NCBI GenBank assembly: GCA_035623615.1
Contig: DASPTB010000053.1
Span: forward strand, 1-10,488
DNA from: DASPTB01 sp035623615
Lineage (GTDB): Bacteria; Actinomycetota; UBA4738
DNA: 10,488 nucleotides
Reading direction: 5' to 3'
Under the pieces are notes generated by a model. That model made no database searches. It was not told the DNA's origin and worked only from the letters and a program-made list of their open reading frames with translations. The position numbers and the translations under genes were made by a program. Numbering within the stretch: position 1 is the stretch's first letter; each line of letters starts with the position of its first letter. Of this stretch, positions 1 to 6,051 are shown piece by piece.

Positions 1-618
1 CAGATCCCCTCGATCGGGCTGCAGAAGGTGATCGCGCAGGGCGTCACGGCCGACGAGACCAAACGGGGACCGGGACACGACCCGACGACCCCGCTGCCCG
101 GCCAGGTCAGCAACGTCGTCATCGTGGGGCGGCGCTCCACCTACGGCGCGCCCTTCAAGAACCTGGACCTGGTGAAGACCGGACAGTCCATCATCGTGTA
201 CACGTCGCAGGGCCGTTTCGTGTACCGAGTGGTGGGATCGGCGGTGGTCCCGCTCGGATCCACCTCCGTTACCGCGTCCACGACCGACAACCGCATCACG
301 TTGATCACCGCGAACCCGGAATACCTGTGGCGCAGCGAATTGGTGGTGGTCGGGCTCCTGGAAGGCAAACCCCTGGCATCGGTGACGAACATCCGCCAGC
401 GCATCCCGGGCGTGAAGCCGGGCCTCACGAGCTGGGTCACGCCGCTCGCGCCGATCATCATCTGGGGCGAGGTGTTCCTGCTCACGCTCGTCGCCGCGGG
501 GATCCTCTACCGGACGTGGCAGCCGGTGTCGGCGTACGTGATCACTACGCCGATCCTGATCGCGAGCCTCTATTTGCTGTTCGAGAACCTCGCACGGCTG
601 TTGCCGCCGTCGGCATGA
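1..618 (+). CDS. Sortase-like membrane protein with lost catalytic residues (5' partial)
   Basis: The frame is open from the first base, so the N-terminus lies outside the window; 205 codons remain. The fold is recognisable as a class E-like sortase: IPSIGL near the start, then a GPGHDPTTPLPGQ stretch, VVIVG, TYGAPF, a GRFVYRV strand and a TLIT strand. Active sortases read GHRTTYGAPF and TLTTCHP; here these are GRRSTYGAPF (His to Arg, codon at 130-132) and TLITANP (Cys to Ala, codon at 310-312). The usual downstream Arg position appears to be Glu, with an Arg two residues earlier. Transpeptidation is therefore unlikely; a binding or scaffold role is inference. Two hydrophobic helices (about 430-505 and 530-585) put the C-terminus in the membrane. 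The ATG of the next gene overlaps this stop (ATGA at 615-618), which suggests translational coupling. The fold call is fairly sure, the function unknown. Confidence 0.8.
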   Translation, partial: QIPSIGLQKVIAQGVTADETKRGPGHDPTTPLPGQVSNVVIVGRRSTYGAPFKNLDLVKTGQSIIVYTSQGRFVYRVVGSAVVPLGSTSVTASTTDNRITLITANPEYLWRSELVVVGLLEGKPLASVTNIRQRIPGVKPGLTSWVTPLAPIIIWGEVFLLTLVAAGILYRTWQPVSAYVITTPILIASLYLLFENLARLLPPSA

Positions 619-1094
619 GACGTTCCGGCCCCGTCGCGACGCTGCTCGCGATCTCCGTCGCGCTTGGACTTCTCTCGTCGTGCACGTCCTCGCACAAGCC
701 CTCGGATGCACCCTCCACACCGCGGCTCCAGGTCGTGGGGACGCCGACGCCTCCGAGCCCCGGGCAGACAAAGGTGAAGGTCGTCGTCACCGGCGGAAAC
801 GCCCAATACGCGCTCGGCCACACCGCCTACATCACCGACTCGGGATTCGCGCCGGTGCATCTGGTGGCGGGCGTGAACAAGGCGGTCGTCTTCTGGAACG
901 CGACTGCCGAGTCGCAGCAGATCCGCTTCCTCAACTACGGAGTTCCGATCGCCTCCCCCGTGATCCCCCCCGGTGGGAGTTGGGCATTCAAACCAAATCT
1001 GACACTCAGCTTGATCTACGTCCTGGTCGGGCGCCCGTCGCCGAAGGGGTACCTGCAGATCGCGCCGATTCAGCCCCTCCCAACCGGGACGTAA
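615..1094 (+). CDS. Cupredoxin-fold lipoprotein without copper ligands
   Basis: This 159-residue protein starts with a short basic and hydrophobic signal ending in the lipobox LSSC (Cys23), so it is probably a lipid-anchored protein outside the membrane. A Ser/Thr/Pro-rich linker (about 24-52) leads to a domain with cupredoxin features: ITDSGFAPV (72-81), VVFWN (91-95), a PPGGSW turn (118-123) and a PSPKGYLQI end strand (141-149). In copper-binding relatives the first ligand His lies where Gln101-Gln102 stand, and the Cys-x-x-His-P-x-M-K-G loop reads L-V-G-R-P-S-P-K-G here. All metal ligands therefore seem absent. The gene overlaps the sortase-like gene by four bases and was probably cotranscribed with it; the pair may form one surface complex (inference). 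The start follows from the overlap and the signal peptide. Remote homology to another beta-sandwich cannot be excluded. Confidence 0.72.
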   Translation: MRRSGPVATLLAISVALGLLSSCTSSHKPSDAPSTPRLQVVGTPTPPSPGQTKVKVVVTGGNAQYALGHTAYITDSGFAPVHLVAGVNKAVVFWNATAESQQIRFLNYGVPIASPVIPPGGSWAFKPNLTLSLIYVLVGRPSPKGYLQIAPIQPLPTGT

Positions 1095-1121
1095 TGCATT
1101 CGGCGTAGTCATTACGGGAAG

Positions 1122-1143
1122 GTTCGATCTTCGTTCATCTTGG
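1122..1143 (+). promoter_or_regulatory. Candidate PHO-box-like 11-bp direct repeat
   Basis: Two GTTC units lie exactly 11 bases apart: GTTCGATCTTC (1122-1132) and GTTCATCTTGG (1133-1143). Streptomyces PhoP boxes are built of 11-base direct repeats beginning GTTCA. By my hand comparison the second unit fits that pattern at 10 of 11 positions and the first at about six. The site lies about 180 bases upstream of a PstS-like gene, a classic PhoP target family. No third unit is visible. Pattern matching by eye only. Confidence 0.3.
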
Positions 1144-1160
1144 TGGCCCCTTTCGTTTCC

Positions 1161-1182
1161 AGTCACGCCATATGCAGTGACT
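1161..1182. promoter_or_regulatory. Candidate operator: 22-bp dyad
   Basis: The arms AGTCAC and GTGACT flank a central CATATG that shares the same symmetry centre, so nine of eleven base pairs of the dyad match. It sits about 90 bases upstream of the candidate -35 element of the PstS-like gene and directly after the PHO-box-like repeat. This arrangement suits binding of a dimeric regulator. No family can be named. Confidence 0.3.
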
Positions 1183-1269
1183 ACAAATGACGCTCGCGGG
1201 CCCGCGGAGGGCCTGTGTTTCGTGGGCTCAGGTTCGCGGGGAAGGGAGGACTCGGGGAAACCTCGGCGC

Positions 1270-1297
1270 TTGACAGGCGTCGGCAGCTTCATCGAAT
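1270..1297 (+). promoter_or_regulatory. Candidate sigma70-like promoter of the PstS-like gene
   Basis: A perfect TTGACA (1270-1275) is followed after 16 bases by TCGAAT (1292-1297), which matches TATAAT at four of six positions. Transcription would begin near 1304 and give a leader of about 23 bases. That leader holds the ribosome binding site AGAGGAG (1310-1316) before the ATG at 1327. Confidence 0.4.
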
Positions 1298-1326
1298 CGT
1301 TCGCCTCAGAGAGGAGAACCACAGGA

Positions 1327-2550
1327 ATGCGCAAGCTCATGCGATTGGGAGTCGTGACCGGCGTCATGACCCTGGGGATTACCTTGGTAGCCTCGGCCGC
1401 GTTCGCGGCGTCGGCCACCAAGCCGACCGCAATCCTCGGGTCCGGCTCCGACACGACCTACCCGATGATGGTGCAGCTCGATCAGCTGTACAACGACAGC
1501 CCGGGATGCGAGACGGTGGCGGTCGCGCCGCAGGTGCAACCGCTGGACTTCTCCTGTCTCCCGGATCTGCCCAACACGATCACGGCCGAAAACTACGCGC
1601 ACGACCAGGTGACCGAGGCGTATCCGCTCGGCTCCAGCAACGGCATCAACCAGCTGTGCCTCGGAAAGGCAGCCGGCGCGGCGCCGATCAGCTTCGCGCG
1701 GTCGTCCCGTGTCCCGGGCGGCAGCGACTGCACGGGCCTGAACTTCGTGGGCTACGCCCGCGGCGGACTGGCCTGGGAGTGCTGGCCGACGCCAACTGAC
1801 GGCACGTCGCCGGGTTGCACCGGAGTGACGAACCTGACGCAGCCGCAGCTGAACAAGATCTTCGTCACCTGCGCGTACACCAACTGGAACCAGGTCGGCG
1901 GCAACAACGTCCCGATCGACGTCTACCAGGCGCAGCCCGGCTCCGGCACGCTCTCTACGTGGCAGGGCTTCGTCGGCGGCACGGTTGCAGGCGCGTACGC
2001 GTGCATCCCGCCCGCTTTCCAATTGCAGCCCAACGGTGTCGGCTCGCACATCGCCGAGGAGCACGACAACACGCTGATCGACGTGACCAACCCGGCAGGC
2101 GGGTTCGCCGACCAGGGCAACGCGATCTACTACATCGAGTTCGGCCGCTGGACGAACGCCTACAGCCCCACGGGTACCAACCCGGACGGCTCCGTCCTCG
2201 GACAGGTGAACGGCGTCACGCCGTCCATCTCCTCGATCCAGGACCTGTCGTACCCGTTCGGCCGCTATCTGTTCAACGTCTACTGCGTCGCCAAGGTGTG
2301 TGGCGGCTCCAAGAAGGCGAAGGCGCCGGTCGTGAACTACGTCGGGCCGCAGGGCTGGCTCTGCAAGTCCGAGAACAAGCACAAGACGGGCGGGGTCGCG
2401 GACGTCAACCCGCTCACGGGCAACCTGTTCCGCGGCCCACCTTCGGGCGGCCAGCCGACGGGCGACATCCCGAACGCCATCCGGAAGGCAGGGTTCGTGC
2501 CGCTCATCACGCAGAGCGGTGGCAACTACTGCTTCACCCTCGCCACCTGA
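1327..2550 (+). CDS. Secreted PstS-like substrate-binding protein, cysteine-rich
   Basis: This 407-residue protein has a signal peptide (MRKLMRLG basic end, hydrophobic core, cleavage after AAFAA near residue 28) with no lipobox, so it appears secreted rather than lipid-anchored. The mature part follows the PstS/periplasmic-binding-protein pattern: GSGSDTTY (38-45, like the PstS GAGATFP strand), LGSSNGI (101-107), ISFARSSR (121-128), LTQPQLNKIF (170-179), TNWNQ (185-189) and PGSGT (204-208, a typical anion-binding loop). Phosphate or a related oxyanion is the likely ligand; this is family inference. Twelve cysteines in the mature chain suggest several disulfides. No Pst permease genes are in the window, so it may work without its own ABC transporter. 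The ATG at 1327 is chosen for the signal peptide and the purine-rich site at 1310-1316; a longer frame from 1177 would bury the signal. Confidence 0.8.
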   Translation: MRKLMRLGVVTGVMTLGITLVASAAFAASATKPTAILGSGSDTTYPMMVQLDQLYNDSPGCETVAVAPQVQPLDFSCLPDLPNTITAENYAHDQVTEAYPLGSSNGINQLCLGKAAGAAPISFARSSRVPGGSDCTGLNFVGYARGGLAWECWPTPTDGTSPGCTGVTNLTQPQLNKIFVTCAYTNWNQVGGNNVPIDVYQAQPGSGTLSTWQGFVGGTVAGAYACIPPAFQLQPNGVGSHIAEEHDNTLIDVTNPAGGFADQGNAIYYIEFGRWTNAYSPTGTNPDGSVLGQVNGVTPSISSIQDLSYPFGRYLFNVYCVAKVCGGSKKAKAPVVNYVGPQGWLCKSENKHKTGGVADVNPLTGNLFRGPPSGGQPTGDIPNAIRKAGFVPLITQSGGNYCFTLAT

Positions 2551-2600
2551 TCCGGGCAGAGGCAAGACGGGGCCAAGAGCTCGCGCCCCGATGAAGGGAG

Positions 2601-2637
2601 ACGAAGGCCCCCGGCGACAAGAGCCGGGGGCCTTCGT
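2601..2637. terminator. Strong intrinsic-type terminator hairpin between convergent genes
   Basis: A perfect 15-bp stem (2601-2615 pairing with 2623-2637) closes a 7-base loop. It is very GC-rich in the middle and has AT-richer outer pairs. No long T-tract follows, as is common in GC-rich actinobacteria. It lies 50 bases after the PstS-like stop and before the end of the opposing lipoprotein gene, so it could serve both strands. Confidence 0.8.
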
Positions 2638-2760
2638 TCGTGTCTGTCGGACGGGAACTCGACCGAAATCAGGTGGGATGCCTTGCCGGTGCGGTGAGTC
2701 AGTCGGCGGCGAGGCCGCTGGGGATCTCCCTCAGCTTCACCTCGGCAGAAGCGTCCTCGC

Positions 2761-3402
2761 CTACGGGGAGAGCCGGCTGGCGGTCGCGCAGTCTGCCGAG
2801 GCCGACCCCGTAGGCGAGAGTCCCGGATTCCGAGTCTCCAGCGCGCAAACCTCGTTCGCGATGGCGGCCGCCGTCGTCCGCAGCTTCGCCCGGACCTGTC
2901 CCTCCTCGATCTGCGCCTGCTTGAACAGCGGCGCGATGTCCGAGAAGGTCGTGGCCTTCCCGCTGTGGGCCTCCTGTTGGGCCTTGAACAGCGCGTCCTG
3001 CCACTGCGTCGTTGCGGCCTTCAGCGTACCGATCGTCGATCCCAATGTCGGAACGACCTTCGCCTGCGCGAGCGTGAAATTGGTCAACTGTGCGAGCACG
3101 TTCTGCCACGACGTCTGCGCGCCGCTGAGGGCGCTCCGACCCTGATGTGACTGGAGGTCCCGCTGCTGACTCAGCGTCCGAATGCTGGACTCGCCGACGA
3201 CGAGGAAGGCTAGCAGGTGGCCGTACAGGTCGTTGACCGCGCGCACGGTGGCCCACTTCTGGGCGTCGGCGGTGCTGACGCCGCCGTGCGACGAGCATGC
3301 GGGCGCGGCGAGCGCGAGGACAACGGCGCCGGCCACGGCACCCCGAACGGCTCGATGTCCGAATCTCGAGCGAGAACTGCCGGGTGTGGCGTGTGGGTAC
3401 AA
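2761..3402 (-). CDS. Helix-rich lipoprotein of unknown function
   Basis: The product has a basic stretch (RSRFGHRAVRG), a hydrophobic core and the lipobox APAC followed by SSHGG, so it is probably a lipid-anchored extracytoplasmic protein. The mature part of about 178 residues is almost entirely predicted helix, rich in Ala, Gln and Leu, with a cysteine in ANEVCALE and another near the C-terminus. It looks like a small helical bundle; I recognise no family. The TTG at 3402 gives 213 residues and a signal of about 35. A TTG at 3480 in the same frame would give 239 residues but a 61-residue leader before the lipobox, which is too long. Neither start has a good ribosome binding site. The gene lies downstream of arsM on the same strand with no visible terminator between, so read-through from the ars unit is possible; a role in arsenic handling is not shown. 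Confidence 0.7.
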   Translation of the reverse strand: MYPHATPGSSRSRFGHRAVRGAVAGAVVLALAAPACSSHGGVSTADAQKWATVRAVNDLYGHLLAFLVVGESSIRTLSQQRDLQSHQGRSALSGAQTSWQNVLAQLTNFTLAQAKVVPTLGSTIGTLKAATTQWQDALFKAQQEAHSGKATTFSDIAPLFKQAQIEEGQVRAKLRTTAAAIANEVCALETRNPGLSPTGSASADCATASRLSP

Positions 3403-3526
3403 AGGATCGTGGATGCTCGCAGTGGCAAGCGAACGCCGGGTAACGACCAGACGACCACCTGGTGAACAGCGTCCTCGCAAGCACCCAACGGGCCAGGAAG
3501 CCTTCTCGTCGCAGGCCCCGTCCCTG

Positions 3527-4348
3527 TCAGCAGCAAGAGCCGCCCAGGACGACGGGCAGCTCGCGACTCGAATGACCCTGGCCCGACGACAGCGGCTTGG
3601 TCGCCTTGATGATCGCCGAGTGGATACCTTCGGTCGGCTCGTCGGTCGAGGTGATCGAGATTTCCTCGAACCCGGCCTCCCCGAGTTCGTGCTCGAACTC
3701 GGAAAACGAAAGCGCGCCGGCGATGCAGCCGACGTAGCTGCCGCGCTCGGCCCGCTGTTCTGGTGACAGGTCGTTATCGGCGACCACGTCGGAGATGCCG
3801 ATGCGACCGCCCGGCCGAAGGACCCGGGCCATCTCGGCGAAGACCTTTGGCTTGTCCGTGGAGAGGTTGATGACGCAGTTGGAGATCACCACGTCGATGG
3901 TCGCCGCTGGAAGCGGGACGTCCTCCATGTAGCCCCTCAGGAACTCGACGTTGTGCGCGCCTGCCTTCTCGCGATTCTCGATGGCGAGGGCGAGCATCTC
4001 CTCGGTCATGTCCAGGCCGTAGACCTTCCCCGTCGGTCCCACGCGCTTTGCCGACAGCAGGACGTCGATGCCGCCGCCCGAGCCAAGGTCGAGAACCGTT
4101 TCGCCCTCATGCAAGTCGGCCACCGCCGTCGGGTTCCCGCAGCCGAGGCTCGCGCGCACGGCGGTCTCGGGGAGGTCCTCGTCCTGCAAGTGGTCGTAGA
4201 GGTCAGGCCCGAACGCGTGACCTTCTTCGGCACACGTCTTCCCTGGGTGGCCGCAATCGCACGCTGCACCCGATCCCTCGCGGACGCCGACCGCCATCTC
4301 CGCGTAGCGTGCCCGGACTTCCTCTCGAAGTTCGATGTCCTGTGTCAT
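3527..4348 (-). CDS. arsM: Arsenite S-adenosylmethionine methyltransferase ArsM
   Basis: This 273-residue enzyme would methylate arsenite, bound by cysteine thiols, with S-adenosylmethionine in the cytoplasm. The SAM site is clear: VLDLGSGGGIDVLL (85-98), then YGLDMTEEML (110-119) and the VLRPGGRIGISD strand (176-187). The arsenite-binding cysteines fit Cys158 in ISNCVINL and Cys208 in VGCIAGAL; their spacing of 50 equals that of Cys174 and Cys224 in the algal CmArsM. Further cysteines lie in CDCGHPGKTC (30-39) and SLGCGNP (Cys70), and the chain ends in a Cys-Cys pair. A perfect AGGAGGT (4354-4360) precedes the ATG by five bases. The ATG overlaps the arsR stop (ATGA), so ArsR and ArsM are translationally coupled and arsM is under the arsR promoter. 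The length is normal for the family. Confidence 0.96.
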   Translation of the reverse strand: MTQDIELREEVRARYAEMAVGVREGSGAACDCGHPGKTCAEEGHAFGPDLYDHLQDEDLPETAVRASLGCGNPTAVADLHEGETVLDLGSGGGIDVLLSAKRVGPTGKVYGLDMTEEMLALAIENREKAGAHNVEFLRGYMEDVPLPAATIDVVISNCVINLSTDKPKVFAEMARVLRPGGRIGISDVVADNDLSPEQRAERGSYVGCIAGALSFSEFEHELGEAGFEEISITSTDEPTEGIHSAIIKATKPLSSGQGHSSRELPVVLGGSCC

Positions 4349-4707
4349 TTGCGACCTCCTTTGGTTGTGAAGACGCCGGCCAACCCGGCGAACGCCTCCC
4401 GATCGAGCGAGTAGTAGGCCCACGTGCCGCGCTGCTCCCGCTCGAGCAGACCCGCGTCCACGAGCTTCTTCAGGTGGAAGCTGACCGTCCCCTGGGACAA
4501 GCCAAGGACCGGGACGAAGTCGCACACGCAGACTGGCTCGGGCGAGTTCGCCAGAAGGTTCACGATGCGGATGCGGTGAACATCGGCCATCGCCTTGAAG
4601 ACCGAGGCGACGGTCCGGGCCTGGTTCTCGGTGATGTCCGCGGAGACAATCGGGGCGCAGCAGGCGGCCGGGCTCAATTCGATCTCCTGGATCAGCTTCG
4701 TGGCCAT
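4345..4707 (-). CDS. arsR: ArsR-family arsenite-responsive repressor
   Basis: This 120-residue winged-helix regulator would bind operator DNA as a dimer and release it when arsenite binds cysteines. The HTH is visible as LGLSQGTVSFHLKKLVDAGLL followed by the wing REQRGTWAYYSL. Two thiol groups are present: a vicinal Cys16-Cys17 near the N-terminus and the CVCDF motif (Cys60, Cys62) of the classic ELCVCDL type. The ATG at 4707 is chosen because GGAGGA lies just upstream and because the alternative TTG at 4764 coincides with the -35 element. The gene heads a unit with arsM. Two inverted repeats around its promoter fit autorepression. The arsJ gene ends only 70 bases upstream, so read-through from the arsRC unit is also likely. 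Confidence 0.95.
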   Translation of the reverse strand: MATKLIQEIELSPAACCAPIVSADITENQARTVASVFKAMADVHRIRIVNLLANSPEPVCVCDFVPVLGLSQGTVSFHLKKLVDAGLLEREQRGTWAYYSLDREAFAGLAGVFTTKGGRK

Positions 4708-4715
4708 TCGTCCTC

Positions 4716-4733
4716 CATCGACGTTTCTCGATG
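4716..4733. promoter_or_regulatory. Proximal ArsR operator candidate
   Basis: A perfect inverted repeat CATCGA-N6-TCGATG lies directly downstream of the -10 element, covering the expected transcription start and leader of arsR. ArsR-family operators are typically short inverted repeats placed this way. Repressor bound here would block initiation. Confidence 0.6.
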
Positions 4734-4735
4734 CG

Positions 4736-4764
4736 AGAATAGACCCTGAATCGATGTTCGTCAA
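4736..4764 (-). promoter_or_regulatory. Promoter of arsR-arsM
   Basis: On the minus strand TTGACG (4764-4759) and TATTCT (4741-4736) are separated by 17 bases, the optimal sigma70 spacing; each matches its consensus at five and four of six positions respectively. Transcription should start near 4729, about 22 bases before the arsR ATG. Confidence 0.65.
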
Positions 4765-4766
4765 TG
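4749..4766. promoter_or_regulatory. Distal ArsR operator candidate overlapping the -35
   Basis: Read on the minus strand this is CATTGA-N6-TCGATT, an imperfect copy of the proximal repeat with the same six-base spacer. It covers the -35 element. Its centre is 33 bases from that of the proximal site, about three helical turns, so two dimers could sit on the same DNA face. Confidence 0.5.
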
Positions 4767-4776
4767 TTTAGGGCGT

Positions 4777-6051
4777 CTACGCCGTCGCCCCAAGCTCGGG
4801 CTCCGGGCGGTCGAGGAGGGTCGCACCGGCCTTCTTGCGGCGCGCCTCCGTGGCATCGGGCAAGAACCACGAAAGGATCCCGGCGATCAGGACGAAGGCT
4901 GTCGACGCCCACAGGCACGCCTCCAGGCCCTTCCACTGGTAGAGCGCGCCCGACAGCAACGTGCCGAGGAGCCGCCCGCCGGCGTTGGCCATGTAGTAAA
5001 AGCCAACGTTCATCGCCACCTTGTCGCCCTCCGCGTACCGCAGGATCAAGAACGAGTGCACGGAGGAGTTCAAGGCGAACACGATCCCGAACAGGACGAG
5101 CCCGACCACGATCGCAGCGGTCGCGTTGACACCGGCCGACAGCTCGATGGCGATCGAGGCGGGGAACACGGCAAGCACGAACGCAAGCCAGGTCGCCGTC
5201 GTCCCCGTCGGCCCGCCGGCTCCGGCCCAGCGTCTCATGGTGGTCGGCGCGGACGCTTGAACCATCCCGTATCCGATCACCCAGATCGCGAGGAAGCCGC
5301 CAGCCTGCCAGAAGGTCCACCCGAGGACGGATTCCAGGAATACCGGAAGCCCGATGACGAACCACACGTCTCGCGACGCGAACAGGAAGATGCGGGCGGC
5401 CGCGAGGATGTTCACGGAGCGGTTGTTCGAGAACATGCCCCGGAACTTCGCCGCGCGATCGGGCGTCCCGAGGTGTCCCCGCATCATCGTCAGCACGACC
5501 AGAAGGGCCGTGGCCGTCAGCCCCATGAGGATGAGCAGCGCCGGGCGAAACCCCACCAAGGTCAGGAGGAGGCCACCGACGAAGAACCCCACGCCCTTCA
5601 GCGCGTTCTTCGACCCGGTGAGGATCGCTACCCACTTGTAGAGGTCGCCATGGGCATCGTCCGGTACCAGGAGCTTCACCGCGCTCTTCGAGCTCATCTT
5701 GGTGAGGTCCTTCGCGATGCCCGACAACGCCTGGGACACCATGACGTAGGGCAAGACGAGCCACGATGCGGGCGCGAACGCGAGCATTCCCGTGGCGAGG
5801 AGTTGGACGGACAAACCCCCTTCGAGGGTCCGACGAAGGCCGAACTTGGCGGCGATCCATCCACCGAACAGATTGGTGAGGATCCCGAAGATCTCGTAGA
5901 AGAGGAAGAGAGATGCCAGCTGGAACGGCGTGAATCCGAGCGTGTAGAAGTGAAACAGCACCAGGATCCTGACGGCACCATCCGTGATGGTGTCGGCCCA
6001 ATACGCCCCCGTAACCACCGCGTAGTTGCGGAGATCGACCCCCTCGTTCAT
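4777..6051 (-). CDS. arsJ: ArsJ organoarsenical efflux permease (MFS)
   Basis: This 424-residue major facilitator protein is identified as ArsJ, which exports 1-arseno-3-phosphoglycerate made by a partner GAPDH from arsenate; outside the cell the ester breaks down to arsenate and 3-phosphoglycerate. The evidence is its hydrophobic pattern of about twelve membrane helices, the ArsJ-like N-terminal region (ITDGAVRIL, FLFYEIFGILTNLFGGW, RFGL-type loop reading KFGLRRT), the KDLTKMSSKSAVK segment and, most of all, the neighbouring ars-type GAPDH gene. The ATG at 6051 overlaps the GAPDH stop (ATGA at 6051-6048), which gives translational coupling of enzyme and exporter. The C-terminus ends in a charged cytoplasmic tail. 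There is no terminator in the 12 bases before the arsR promoter region. Confidence 0.94.
   Translation of the reverse strand: MNEGVDLRNYAVVTGAYWADTITDGAVRILVLFHFYTLGFTPFQLASLFLFYEIFGILTNLFGGWIAAKFGLRRTLEGGLSVQLLATGMLAFAPASWLVLPYVMVSQALSGIAKDLTKMSSKSAVKLLVPDDAHGDLYKWVAILTGSKNALKGVGFFVGGLLLTLVGFRPALLILMGLTATALLVVLTMMRGHLGTPDRAAKFRGMFSNNRSVNILAAARIFLFASRDVWFVIGLPVFLESVLGWTFWQAGGFLAIWVIGYGMVQASAPTTMRRWAGAGGPTGTTATWLAFVLAVFPASIAIELSAGVNATAAIVVGLVLFGIVFALNSSVHSFLILRYAEGDKVAMNVGFYYMANAGGRLLGTLLSGALYQWKGLEACLWASTAFVLIAGILSWFLPDATEARRKKAGATLLDRPEPELGATA

Noticed and set aside
1090..1116. 7-bp inverted repeat (CGTAATG ... CATTACG) over the stop of the lipoprotein gene as a terminator
   Set aside because: The stem is short and AT-rich with a 13-base loop and no T-tract; too weak to call.
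1306..2565. Minus-strand open frame opposite the PstS-like gene
   Set aside because: It is Arg/Ala/Val-rich with no motifs, opposite a gene with signal peptide, promoter and ribosome binding site.
2699..3484. Overlapping 261-codon minus-strand frame as an alternative to the lipoprotein
   Set aside because: It lacks the lipobox and is Arg-rich throughout; the other frame has a coherent signal, lipobox and helical mature part.
3527..6001. 824-codon minus-strand frame spanning arsM and upstream genes
   Set aside because: Only its last 273 codons are ArsM, with a perfect ribosome binding site at 4354-4360. The rest overlaps arsJ and arsR in another frame and has low-complexity composition.
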